DNA of 8,895 nucleotides, taken from an uncultured Desulfuromonas sp. Its GTDB lineage: Bacteria > Desulfobacterota > Desulfuromonadia > Desulfuromonadales > Trichloromonadaceae. The DNA is taken from positions 1 through 8,895 of the forward strand of contig CALJLX010000279.1 of assembly GCA_937982495.1 (NCBI GenBank). The letters are read 5' to 3'. Below the pieces are notes generated by a model. That model worked only from the letters and a program-made list of their open reading frames with translations, made no database searches and was not told the origin of the DNA. The stretch's first letter is position 1, and each line of letters begins with the position of its first letter. The position numbers and the translations under genes are program-made. Shown here piece after piece: positions 1 through 6,840 of this stretch.

Positions 1-26
1 TAACCCTTACCAACCATGCTGAATCT

Positions 27-947
27 ATGGAAACTTCGGTATTAGTTATCGATGATTCACCAGGCGCCCGTCACCAGATACTGGACGGGCTGAAGGCTGC
101 CGGGCTTTTCCAGGTTTATCATGAGGCGGAAAGTGTCATCGACGGCTTCAAGATCGCCCTGGGCGAACCCTTGGACGTGATTCTTTGCGACCTCGACATG
201 CCCGGCATGGACGGATTCAAGTTCCTCAGCATGATCAAGACCCGCAAGGAACTGCAGGACATTCCCGTCATCCTGGTCACCGGCGTCAACGATCAGGACA
301 GCAAGATCCGCGGGTTGGAGCGGGGCGCCAGCGATTATCTCACCAAACCCTACGACCCCGCCGAACTCATCGCCCGGGTCAAGGTGCAGCTTAAAATCAA
401 GACGTTGCAGGACAGCCTGAAAAAAAGCAATCAGGCGCTCATGGAACTGTCCAACACCGACCCCCTGACGCATCTGAGCAATCGGCGTTTCCTGATGAAA
501 ACCCTCGAAAAGGAATTGCAGCGCTGCGAGCGTTCGCAGAAGCCGATGGCTTTGATCATGGTCGACGTCGACCATTTCAAGCCGGTGAACGACACCTACG
601 GCCATCAGCAGGGGGATGTGGTGCTGCAAACCCTGGCCGATCAGATGAAGGCACACCTGCGCGATTACGATCTGGCGGCCCGCTTCGGTGGCGAGGAGTT
701 TGCCCTGGTTTTGCCCGAAACCGCCCTGGCCGAAGCCGTTCAGGTCGCCGAGCGTCTGCGCGTCGCCATCAGCGAACTGAGGATTCCAACGGATCACGAC
801 GAAATCCGCCTGACCATCAGCCTCGGCGTGGCCACCTATCCCCATCCCAAGGTGCGCACCGTCGACAACCTGATTCTCGAAGCGGACCGCGCCCTCTACA
901 ATGCCAAGGAAAAGGGGCGCAACCGCGTCGAAACGATTCTCGGCTAG
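27..947 (+). CDS. Response regulator with receiver and GGDEF (diguanylate cyclase) domains
   Basis: This 306-residue cytoplasmic protein is a phosphorylation-controlled diguanylate cyclase that would make cyclic di-GMP from two GTP. The receiver domain covers about residues 3-122. It shows the acidic pair D9/D10, the phospho-acceptor D55 in CDLDMPG, T85 and K107 in LTKPY. A short helical linker (about 123-142) leads to the GGDEF domain (about 143-305). The active-site motif is GGEEF at 221-225, with metal and substrate residues expected at D180, N188, D197 and E223, all present. An inhibitory I-site RxxD (R212, D215) lies five residues before GGEEF, so product feedback is likely. The layout is WspR-like (one receiver), unlike PleD, which has two. 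The ATG at 27 is needed to keep the first receiver strand, yet no clear Shine-Dalgarno sequence precedes it. It converges on the redox operon, and no partner kinase is visible. Family call is very sure; its signal is unknown. Confidence 0.95.
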   Translation: METSVLVIDDSPGARHQILDGLKAAGLFQVYHEAESVIDGFKIALGEPLDVILCDLDMPGMDGFKFLSMIKTRKELQDIPVILVTGVNDQDSKIRGLERGASDYLTKPYDPAELIARVKVQLKIKTLQDSLKKSNQALMELSNTDPLTHLSNRRFLMKTLEKELQRCERSQKPMALIMVDVDHFKPVNDTYGHQQGDVVLQTLADQMKAHLRDYDLAARFGGEEFALVLPETALAEAVQVAERLRVAISELRIPTDHDEIRLTISLGVATYPHPKVRTVDNLILEADRALYNAKEKGRNRVETILG

Positions 948-958
948 TCCGCCGTTTC
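930..958. terminator. Weak inverted repeat at the convergent gene junction
   Basis: GAAACG (930-935) and CGTTTC (953-958) are exact inverted repeats, with an inner CGG/CCG pair (941-943 and 949-951). They span the stop codons of the two convergent genes, which are only 9 bases apart. A hairpin here could serve transcripts from both strands. There is no clear run of T on either side and the stem has an asymmetric bulge, so it is at best a weak or factor-assisted terminator. No better terminator is visible for either unit. Confidence 0.25.
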
Positions 959-2501
959 ACGCCCAGGGATCGCGGGCACGCCGACTCTCCCCTTCATTGA
1001 TCACCCGAATGGCACTCGCCCCTTCCAGGGGACAGCGGGTTTCACAGATCCCGCAACCGACGCAGCGCGACTTGATCAGCCGCGGCACCTTGAGTCGCCG
1101 CATCTCGCTCCCCACCCAAACCTCCTTTTCAACGAAAACGATCGCCTTCTCCCCCGTCGGGCAATGCTCCTCGCAGACCAGACACTCTTCCCCCCGGGCG
1201 AAGGGCAAACAGCGGTCCTGATCGAAGACGGCGATGCCGATCACCGCCTTCTGCTTCTCCGCCAAATTCAGCAAGCCGATGGCGCCGGTCGGGCAGACCT
1301 GGCCGCAGAGGGTGCAGTTGTATTCGCAGTAACCGATGCGCGGTACCAGCAAGGGCGTATAGAAACCGCTCAGTCCCGCCTGGAGCAGGGCCGGATGCAA
1401 GGCCCCGCCGATGCAGACCTTCATGCACTCGCCGCAGCGGATGCAGCGGCGCAGAAACTCGGTCTCGGCCAGCGAACCGGGGGGCCGCAACAGATAGGGG
1501 TCGCGGTTCCAAAGATTCGGCGCGCTCCCCGCCACCGGCGCCACCAGGGCACCGGCCGCCAAGGACGTCACCAGGCCGCGTCGGGTCAGATCGACCCGTC
1601 CGGCAGCCGTTGGCCGCAAGCCCAGGGTAAAAACGACGCGATTGGCGGGGCAGAAGCCGGAGCAGTCGAAACAGAGCAGACACTCATCCTTGCGATGAGT
1701 CGTTTCAGTCACGGCGCCGCTGCGGCATTCGCTCAGGCAGCGCCGACAATCGTCGCAGACCTTCGCCGGCGCCCGTGTCACCAGGCTGCGTCGTGAACAA
1801 AGGCCGAGCAAGGCGCCGAGGGGACAGAGATTCTTGCACCAGAAACGCCGCTCGACCCGCTCCAGCAGCAGAATCCCCAAAAAAATCGCCAGGGTCGGCA
1901 GTGCCAGTTCGTAAGCGGGCGGATGAAAGGCCAGCAGGTGATCACGGAAGAAGTCGTAGGAGCCGTTGACCAGCGGTGAAACGAGCGGGACGGGGTGCCG
2001 ATAGAAAAAATCGAAGAGCGAGTTGGCAACCAGATTGAAAGCCGGGTTGAAGGAAAAAGTCAGGCTGCGCAGGAAGATCGACAGAGGATCGAGCAGGCCG
2101 AAGAGTTGCACCCCGAAGAGTGCCGCCGCAGTCATGGCCACAAGCAGATAGTATTTGATCCGCCTCCAGGCGGGGCGAGGGCTGAGGCGACCCCGGCCGA
2201 CGAGCTTGCCGACACCGTCGAGGGTGGTGCCCAGGGGGCAGATCCAGCCGCAAAAGAAACGCCCGAAAAGGGCGGTCAACGCTGCCAGCAGCAATGCCGG
2301 CCAGAGCAGCAGCCAACCGAAGTCCCCCGGCGCCAGGGCAGCGGCCAAGGCCGCCAGGGGATCGATGCGAAAGAGCAGGCTGACCGGGTAACGCAGGGTA
2401 TCGCTCCCCCGGTATTCGGTCTGCAAAAAAAGCCAGAGAAAAGCGAGCAGGCAGAGAATCTGACAGGCCATGCGGAGATGGCGCCAGGCGGGAAAACGCA
2501 T
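957..2501 (-). CDS. NapH-NapG fusion polyferredoxin (membrane plus periplasmic iron-sulfur protein)
   Basis: The 514-residue protein joins two partners that are separate in Nap systems. The NapH-like half (1-300) has hydrophobic segments near 11-27, 62-80, 117-137 and 198-214, two CxxxCP motifs (C84/C88, C222/C226) and two [4Fe-4S] sites (C249/252/255/259 and C274/277/280/284). A twin-arginine pair (R307, R308) followed by a hydrophobic alanine/glycine stretch (310-325) then starts a NapG/MauM-like half. This carries RPPGSLAE and four sites: C353/356/359/363, C392/396/399/403, C431/440/443/447 and C480/483/486/490. NapG and NapH are known to pass electrons from quinol toward periplasmic reductases; by inference this protein does a similar job, with the C-terminal half in the periplasm. 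The ATG shares one base with the DUF362 stop (TGATG), which suggests coupled translation. It is the last gene of the cluster. Partner and direction of electron flow are unknown. Confidence 0.9.
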   Translation of the reverse strand: MRFPAWRHLRMACQILCLLAFLWLFLQTEYRGSDTLRYPVSLLFRIDPLAALAAALAPGDFGWLLLWPALLLAALTALFGRFFCGWICPLGTTLDGVGKLVGRGRLSPRPAWRRIKYYLLVAMTAAALFGVQLFGLLDPLSIFLRSLTFSFNPAFNLVANSLFDFFYRHPVPLVSPLVNGSYDFFRDHLLAFHPPAYELALPTLAIFLGILLLERVERRFWCKNLCPLGALLGLCSRRSLVTRAPAKVCDDCRRCLSECRSGAVTETTHRKDECLLCFDCSGFCPANRVVFTLGLRPTAAGRVDLTRRGLVTSLAAGALVAPVAGSAPNLWNRDPYLLRPPGSLAETEFLRRCIRCGECMKVCIGGALHPALLQAGLSGFYTPLLVPRIGYCEYNCTLCGQVCPTGAIGLLNLAEKQKAVIGIAVFDQDRCLPFARGEECLVCEEHCPTGEKAIVFVEKEVWVGSEMRRLKVPRLIKSRCVGCGICETRCPLEGASAIRVINEGESRRARDPWA

Positions 2502-3427
2502 CAGGCCATCCGCCCGGGGCTCAGATCGAGGCTCCCCAGACCGCGCCGGGCGCCGGCGGCGACGGTCGCGATCTCCTCCGGACGGTGGCCGAAGAGGGTG
2601 GCGGCGTAGGCGTCGGCGGCGACGATGTCGGCCGAGGCGATCAGGGTATCGAGTACCCGCACATCCTCCAGCCGCCCTCCTTGCGGGCCGTTGGCCGTCA
2701 GGATGCGGGTGGCGTCGACCAGGGTCAGGGTCGAATGGACCACGGAATTGATGTCGGCCAGCGACTCGGCGATGTTTTGGTGCAACCGCCCGCGATTGCC
2801 GCCGATCACCCCCATGATGTTCTTCATGCCGAGGGTGAGGGTGGAGATGCCGTGATGTTTGGCTACCGGCAGATTGATGAAACGATCGGCGTCGAGGGCC
2901 GGCTGGTAGAAGGACCAGCGGGTCAGATCCTTGCCGTTGGCGATATCCAACTCCCGGTAGGCGCGGCGATCCATGTGCTCTATCTTGACCCGCTCCGATT
3001 TCAGCCCCTCCACCGCCTCCTGGATGCCGCTCTGCACATAGCAGCGGCGAGGGTCGTTGCAGGTCCGGTCGAAAACCCGAACGTCCTTGGCCCCCGCCTC
3101 AAGACAGTGTTCGATGACCGCCCGGACCACCAGCGGATGGGTGTTGGCCCCCTGCTCCACGGTGCGGTCCCAGCCGATATTGGGTTTGACCACCACCGTC
3201 TCGCCGCGTTTGACGAAGATCGCCATGCCGCCGAGCGCGCCCAGGGTTTCTCCCACCAGCGCGGGGATGTCCTTGCCCTTGCGCACCGCCAGTTTCACCC
3301 CGCCGACCTCGGCGGCCCGGGCCGGAAAACTGAGCAGATCGAGCAGCGGCACCCCGCCGACGGCGGACGAGACCGCCGCTACTTGCAGCGAGCGCCTGAC
3401 GAATTCCCGACGATCCATTCGCGCCAT
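2501..3427 (-). CDS. Tat-exported DUF362 domain protein
   Basis: This is a 308-residue DUF362 family protein. It starts with a twin-arginine signal: DRREFVRRSL at 5-14, then a hydrophobic stretch and an ARA cleavage-like site near 36-38. Family hallmarks are KPNIGW (81-86), HPLVVRAVIE (97-106) and a block around 189-210 with AKHHGIS and MKNIMG. Many DUF362 proteins carry a ferredoxin domain; this one has none, and only three cysteines (C108, C123 and C129), so it is not itself an obvious iron-sulfur protein. Tat export implies it folds, perhaps with a cofactor, before crossing the membrane. An in-frame start at 3568 would add 47 arginine-rich residues and overlap the upstream gene; I prefer the ATG at 3427 because AAGGAG lies 7 bases before it and the Tat signal then begins at once. 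It sits between the ProX-like gene and the NapH-NapG fusion. Biochemical function is unknown. Confidence 0.88.
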   Translation of the reverse strand: MARMDRREFVRRSLQVAAVSSAVGGVPLLDLLSFPARAAEVGGVKLAVRKGKDIPALVGETLGALGGMAIFVKRGETVVVKPNIGWDRTVEQGANTHPLVVRAVIEHCLEAGAKDVRVFDRTCNDPRRCYVQSGIQEAVEGLKSERVKIEHMDRRAYRELDIANGKDLTRWSFYQPALDADRFINLPVAKHHGISTLTLGMKNIMGVIGGNRGRLHQNIAESLADINSVVHSTLTLVDATRILTANGPQGGRLEDVRVLDTLIASADIVAADAYAATLFGHRPEEIATVAAGARRGLGSLDLSPGRMA

Positions 3428-3434
3428 GCCTCTT

Positions 3435-3440
3435 CTCCTT
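3435..3440 (-). promoter_or_regulatory. Ribosome binding site for the DUF362 gene
   Basis: AAGGAG on the minus strand, 7 bases before the ATG at 3427. It lies in the 31-base gap after the ProX-like stop codon and decides in favour of this start over the longer reading frame. Confidence 0.75.
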
Positions 3441-3458
3441 CTCCGGTGGTCGATCAGA

Positions 3459-4064
3459 TCAGATGAAGCGCCCTGCCTTGAGAAAGGAGCGCGCCACCTC
3501 CCGCGCCCCTTCCTGTGCAAGCCTCCCTTCGAGCCCCTGCATGGTTTCGCCGGAGAGTGCCCCGCCAAGTTTGTTGATCAGCCGGGCCAAGGCGGGAAAT
3601 TTCTTCAGGGTATCCTTGCGCACCACCGGCGCCGCCTGCGCCGGAACCCCGGCAGGAACAACCCCCGCCCCTTCGAATCCGAGGGGATCGAGCCAAACCA
3701 GATTGAGTTCCTGATTGTAGCGCTCCTTCACCGCCTGGTAGAGGGCGGACGCATCGGCGAGAGGCTCCCCCTTGAGCACGTCGAGTTGGCCGACGCCGGT
3801 GTATTCCACATAGAGATCGAGCTCCGCCTTCATCAGCGCCCCGTGGGTCGCGGCGGTATCGTCGAATTTCACCACCTTGACCGAGGTGCCGGTGCGCTCG
3901 GCGATGAGGGTCGCCAGCATCTCCGCCAGCAGCTCCTGCTGCGGCGTCCCCTTGGCGCCGATCACCAGGGTCTTGCCGACACAGGCCGCCACCGGCTGAG
4001 CCAACCCCGCGAGCAGAACGAGAAGAACTCCATAAAACCCTGCCATCCTTATAAAGCCAACCAT
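3459..4064 (-). CDS. Shortened ProX/OpuAC-like substrate-binding protein lacking lobe II
   Basis: This exported 201-residue protein resembles glycine-betaine/choline-type binding proteins of ABC importers, but those are usually about 270-300 residues long. The N-terminal lobe-I part is clear: KTLVIGAKGT (31-40), then YVEYTG (85-90) and YNQELNLVWLDPLGF (116-130). The sequence then passes through a short proline/alanine linker (about 134-148) straight to what looks like the returning C-terminal lobe-I helices (about 150-200), ending EVARSFLKAG. About 80-100 residues that form lobe II in ProX appear to be missing, so ligand closure in the normal clamp manner is unlikely. The signal peptide ends VAAC, with C28 fitting a lipobox (VAA|C); a soluble product is also possible. 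I chose the ATG at 4064 because AAGGAG lies 7 bases upstream; a TTG at 4082 is the alternative. No permease or ATPase gene is in the window. It may be a sensor or structural subunit rather than a transporter part. Confidence 0.8.
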   Translation of the reverse strand: MVGFIRMAGFYGVLLVLLAGLAQPVAACVGKTLVIGAKGTPQQELLAEMLATLIAERTGTSVKVVKFDDTAATHGALMKAELDLYVEYTGVGQLDVLKGEPLADASALYQAVKERYNQELNLVWLDPLGFEGAGVVPAGVPAQAAPVVRKDTLKKFPALARLINKLGGALSGETMQGLEGRLAQEGAREVARSFLKAGRFI

Positions 4065-4071
4065 GATCGAA

Positions 4072-4077
4072 CTCCTT
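4072..4077 (-). promoter_or_regulatory. Ribosome binding site for the ProX-like gene
   Basis: AAGGAG on the minus strand, 7 bases before the ATG at 4064 and overlapping the last bases of the DUF3467 gene region. It supports the 201-residue form over a TTG start at 4082. Confidence 0.75.
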
Positions 4078-4078
4078 G

Positions 4079-4372
4079 TCAATGATAGTGATCGTCCGAC
4101 GCGGGAGGTTCCTTGAGCGTCTCGACCTTACCGCCGGGCGCGGCCAGATTCTGTTGCAGGGCGCGCAGCAGGCCTTCGGCCTGGGCGGGCGAAAGGATCA
4201 CCCGGCTGCGCACCTTGGCACGCCGACCCTGCGGCTGCACATAGATGAAATCGAGGGTGAACTCGGAATCCGTGCGATGGACCAACGCCAGATTGGCGTA
4301 TACCCCCTGGGCGGTCTCATCGTCCAGCTGAATTTCCAGCTTCGGCTGCTGCTCTTTTTCTTCCTGGGACAT
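4079..4372 (-). CDS. DUF3467 family small protein
   Basis: This 97-residue protein has no signal peptide or membrane segment, so it is the one product of the cluster expected to stay in the cytoplasm. The family core is clear: LEIQLDDETAQGVYANLA, then FTLDFIYVQP, KVRSRVILSP and a closing helix AEGLLRALQQNL. The tail is histidine-rich (DDHYH). DUF3467 proteins have no established function that I know of. I chose the ATG at 4372 because a GAGG element sits 5 bases upstream and family members start close to the conserved core; an in-frame ATG at 4402 would add ten residues but has a poor ribosome site. The gap to the preceding NapH-like stop is 53 bases with this start (23 with the longer one), and the ProX-like ATG follows 14 bases after its stop. 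A role in regulating or assembling the membrane complex is speculation. Confidence 0.85.
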   Translation of the reverse strand: MSQEEKEQQPKLEIQLDDETAQGVYANLALVHRTDSEFTLDFIYVQPQGRRAKVRSRVILSPAQAEGLLRALQQNLAAPGGKVETLKEPPASDDHYH

Positions 4373-4425
4373 ACCGACCTCGCATTCAGGGAAATCCGAC
4401 ATTCACCGGCGCCATGGGGGGATGA

Positions 4426-5925
4426 TCAACGGAGAAACAGCCATTGGATGACCGTGCCAATATACAGGGCGCCGCACAAAAGGACAACCAGACCGGCCGC
4501 CGCCCGGAAGATCGGGGGGGGACAAAGGCCGTCGAGCCGCGCCGAAAGCCGCCTCGCCGCCGCCAGCCCCCCACCCAGACCGGCCAGTAAAAGGAGCAGA
4601 ACCAACCATTTGAGGCCATCCAGGGGAAGCAGAGAACCTGGCGGCGGGGACAGCTGCATGACATTCATCGCCAGATAGCTCTTGACGCCGCTCGGATCCC
4701 GCAGGGCATAGGGCAGAAAACCCGCCTTGGCATTGACCTTGACCAGTCCCATGGCAAGATGGGCGCTGAGAAGCAGAGGCAGGCAGGGGAGCGCCAAGGC
4801 GCCGAGGGTGCCCCAAAAACCGGGTTTTTCCTCGGCAACAAGGGGGGCAGGAGCGGCCGGGGGCGCCGCTTGCGGGTCGACACGCAAACGCCCCAGCTTG
4901 AGCAGCAGCCAGCCCGGCAACAAGAGCAGAACCGGCAGCGCCAGGGTCACCCAGAGGGTCGCCAGCAGATAGTACCCCCCGGCTTCCCAGCCGAGCAGCA
5001 CCGCCGCCTGTTCCGGCAGCCGGAAGATCGCTTCCCGCAACTCGACGTAAAATTTGCTGAAGTTCGCGGTCAGCAGCCCCAACAGCACGAGCAGGAAAAA
5101 ATTCTCCGAAACCGACAGGCTTCCGGGAACGAGATCGGCCAGCCAGGGACGCCCGCCGAGACGCAGATTGTCGTGGGAGCAGTTACGGGCACATTGCAGG
5201 CAGAGCTGGCAGGAGGAACTGTCCCGCACTTCCGGAGGCAAGAGATCGACGGGGCATTCCCGCCGCCGGCCATGCCAGTAGAGGACGGCGCTTCCCAGGC
5301 TCAACCGGGTCCAGCGCCGCCCACCGGAAACGCATTCGCGACCGTCGCAGCCGGCGCAAACGGCTTCATCCGCGACCCGCAGCTGCCAGGGCGCGATCCG
5401 CGCATACAGCCCGAGCACCGCCCCGGCCGGGCAGAAGAGGGTGCAGAACGCCCGTTTGCGAAAGACCAGTCCGAGCAGCAGCGCCAGCAGCAGCATCAGG
5501 CCGATGAGCCGGGCGGTATGATCGGGATAGCGATGGATGGCGAAGAGATAGACCGCCAGCTGCAACAGGACCAGGGTCAGGGTCACCGGTACGAAGTTGT
5601 CGAGCCAGGCCGGCAGCGGACGGGCCAGGCCGAAGCGGGCCACGACCTCGTTAAACCAGCCGACCGGGCAGACGGCGCACCAGGCGCGACCGAAGAAAAG
5701 AGCGAGGAACACGACGGCGAACATCCACCAGACCCAGAAGAGCTGGCTGGCGAGGTTGGTATACATCAGCGGGTCCGGCGTCGCCACCCCGGGGATGGCG
5801 TGCTGATGCCAGCCCCAGGCGAGCATCCCCAGCAACAGGGCGAAGAGGCCCAGGCGACAGAGGCGAAGGGGCCAGGGGGAGAGCAGCAGCGCCCCGAGCC
5901 CGCGCCATTGAAGAAGATTCCTCAC
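4426..5925 (-). CDS. Large NapH-like polytopic iron-sulfur membrane protein
   Basis: The 499-residue protein has about nine hydrophobic segments, near 22-38, 62-80, 111-131, 138-155, 272-288, 314-341, 376-396, 438-457 and 472-490. The first half is of the NapH/NosR type: a CxxCP motif (C83/C86, one residue shorter than the usual CxxxCP), a CxxxCP motif (C161/C165), a first cluster site probably formed by C190, C193, C198 and C224, and a regular second site C239/242/245/249. The second half (about 270-499) adds four or five membrane segments with H389 and KVNAK in a loop, and has no counterpart in a standard NapH of under 300 residues. By family analogy it would relay electrons between quinol and a periplasmic partner. 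The start is a GTG at 5925, 12 bases after the HEAT gene stop, with only a weak G-rich ribosome site; no in-frame ATG is nearby. It differs from the second NapH-like protein of the cluster, so the two are not simple duplicates. Confidence 0.85.
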   Translation of the reverse strand: MRNLLQWRGLGALLLSPWPLRLCRLGLFALLLGMLAWGWHQHAIPGVATPDPLMYTNLASQLFWVWWMFAVVFLALFFGRAWCAVCPVGWFNEVVARFGLARPLPAWLDNFVPVTLTLVLLQLAVYLFAIHRYPDHTARLIGLMLLLALLLGLVFRKRAFCTLFCPAGAVLGLYARIAPWQLRVADEAVCAGCDGRECVSGGRRWTRLSLGSAVLYWHGRRRECPVDLLPPEVRDSSSCQLCLQCARNCSHDNLRLGGRPWLADLVPGSLSVSENFFLLVLLGLLTANFSKFYVELREAIFRLPEQAAVLLGWEAGGYYLLATLWVTLALPVLLLLPGWLLLKLGRLRVDPQAAPPAAPAPLVAEEKPGFWGTLGALALPCLPLLLSAHLAMGLVKVNAKAGFLPYALRDPSGVKSYLAMNVMQLSPPPGSLLPLDGLKWLVLLLLLAGLGGGLAAARRLSARLDGLCPPPIFRAAAGLVVLLCGALYIGTVIQWLFLR

Positions 5926-5937
5926 GGCCGCCGCCGC

Positions 5938-6840
5938 TCAGTGATAGATACTGTAGGGCAATACATATTCCCCCGCTTCGTCGCGATACTTGACATGCCG
6001 TCCGGTAATCGTCTCCAGGGAGCGGGCCGACCACTCCCGTACCACCGGCACCTCATCCTCCAGGGTTTGCTCCAGGGCCATCACCGCCGCCGGCCCACCC
6101 AAAGCGCCGAGGGCCATGGCCGCGTTCATGCGCGAACGCCAGTCGCTATCGCCGAGGGCTTCGACCAGCAGCGCCTCGGCTCGGGGATCCTTGAGCTTGC
6201 CCAGGGCCGCCAACGCCTCCTGGCGGGCCGGGCCGGAAGCGGCCGCGAGCAGCGCCGACAGCGCCCGGCCATCGCCGATGTCGCCGAGGGCGCGAATCGC
6301 CCCGGGCAACGCCTGTGCTGAAGCTCCGGGAAGAAAGGCGAGCAGGGGATCGACCGCCGCCTGGTTGAATTTGATCAGGGAGCGCACGGCATAGCGCCGG
6401 ACTTCGGCATCTGTATCATCGAGGGCTGGCAGCAGGAACGGAATTCCCTCGGCCGCGCCGATCTCTCCCAGCGCCCAGGCGGCGACGTAGCGGCGCGGCC
6501 AGTCGCCGTGAGCCAGCACCGCGCCGATCGGCTCCACCGCCGCCCGCACCTTGAGCGTGCCGAGGGCGGCGATGGCATGCTCGCGACGGATGCGGTCGGG
6601 GTCGGCGACCGCATTCAGCAGATAGGGAACCGCAGCCTCCCCCAGTTCCAGAAGCAGGGGATAAACCCGGTCGTTGACCTGCCGTTCGCTCACCCCGAGC
6701 AGCTCCACCAGTTCACGGAAGGCCGCCGCCTCCCCGCCCCGGGCTCGCCCCTTGAGCGCTTCCAGATCAATGGGACGGTTGCGCTCACAGCCCGGCAACA
6801 ACAGAAGCAGCAGGCAGACAAAAGCCGCGAACTTCACCAT
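5938..6840 (-). CDS. HEAT-repeat lipoprotein
   Basis: This 300-residue protein begins with a short lipoprotein signal peptide: MVKF, then a leucine run, then the lipobox LLPGC with C18 as the lipidation site. The mature part holds about six or seven HEAT/PBS-lyase-type helical repeats between residues 68 and 278, seen in recurring units such as AAWALGEIGA (120-129), AIRALGDIGD (181-190), EALAALGKLKD (208-218) and AAMALGALGG (240-249). Such repeats form a curved binding scaffold and have no catalytic residues. A tyrosine-rich tail (YVLPYSIYH) closes the protein. The gene overlaps the upstream lipoprotein gene by 7 bases and lies 12 bases before the NapH-like gene, so a role holding together or assembling the envelope electron-transfer parts is a reasonable inference. 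Older annotation might call it a phycocyanobilin lyase; nothing here supports that activity. Confidence 0.88.
   Translation of the reverse strand: MVKFAAFVCLLLLLLPGCERNRPIDLEALKGRARGGEAAAFRELVELLGVSERQVNDRVYPLLLELGEAAVPYLLNAVADPDRIRREHAIAALGTLKVRAAVEPIGAVLAHGDWPRRYVAAWALGEIGAAEGIPFLLPALDDTDAEVRRYAVRSLIKFNQAAVDPLLAFLPGASAQALPGAIRALGDIGDGRALSALLAAASGPARQEALAALGKLKDPRAEALLVEALGDSDWRSRMNAAMALGALGGPAAVMALEQTLEDEVPVVREWSARSLETITGRHVKYRDEAGEYVLPYSIYH

Noticed and set aside
16..45. Nine-codon leader peptide (ATG at 16, stop at 43-45) overlapping the start of the diguanylate cyclase
   Set aside because: Very short, no ribosome site, no regulatory codon pattern; likely chance.
57..845. 262-codon minus-strand frame opposite the diguanylate cyclase
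   Set aside because: The plus-strand frame has complete receiver and GGDEF motifs; the antisense product shows no domain and no ribosome site.
2585..3466. 293-codon plus-strand frame opposite the DUF362 gene
   Set aside because: Composition typical of a shadow frame, and the DUF362 and Tat motifs on the other strand are decisive.
3428..3568. N-terminal extension of the DUF362 protein to 3568
   Set aside because: It overlaps the ProX-like gene by over 100 bases and precedes a clean Tat signal peptide with its own AAGGAG site.
3459..4064. A functional glycine-betaine ABC transporter
   Set aside because: Only a shortened binding protein is present; there is no permease or ATPase gene, and the second ligand-binding lobe seems to be missing.
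4759..6321. Long open frame (520 codons) on the plus strand opposite the NapH-like and HEAT genes
   Set aside because: It is antisense to two clear protein families, rich in Gln, Arg, Gly and Pro without any motif, and is explained by GC-rich codon usage of the genes opposite.
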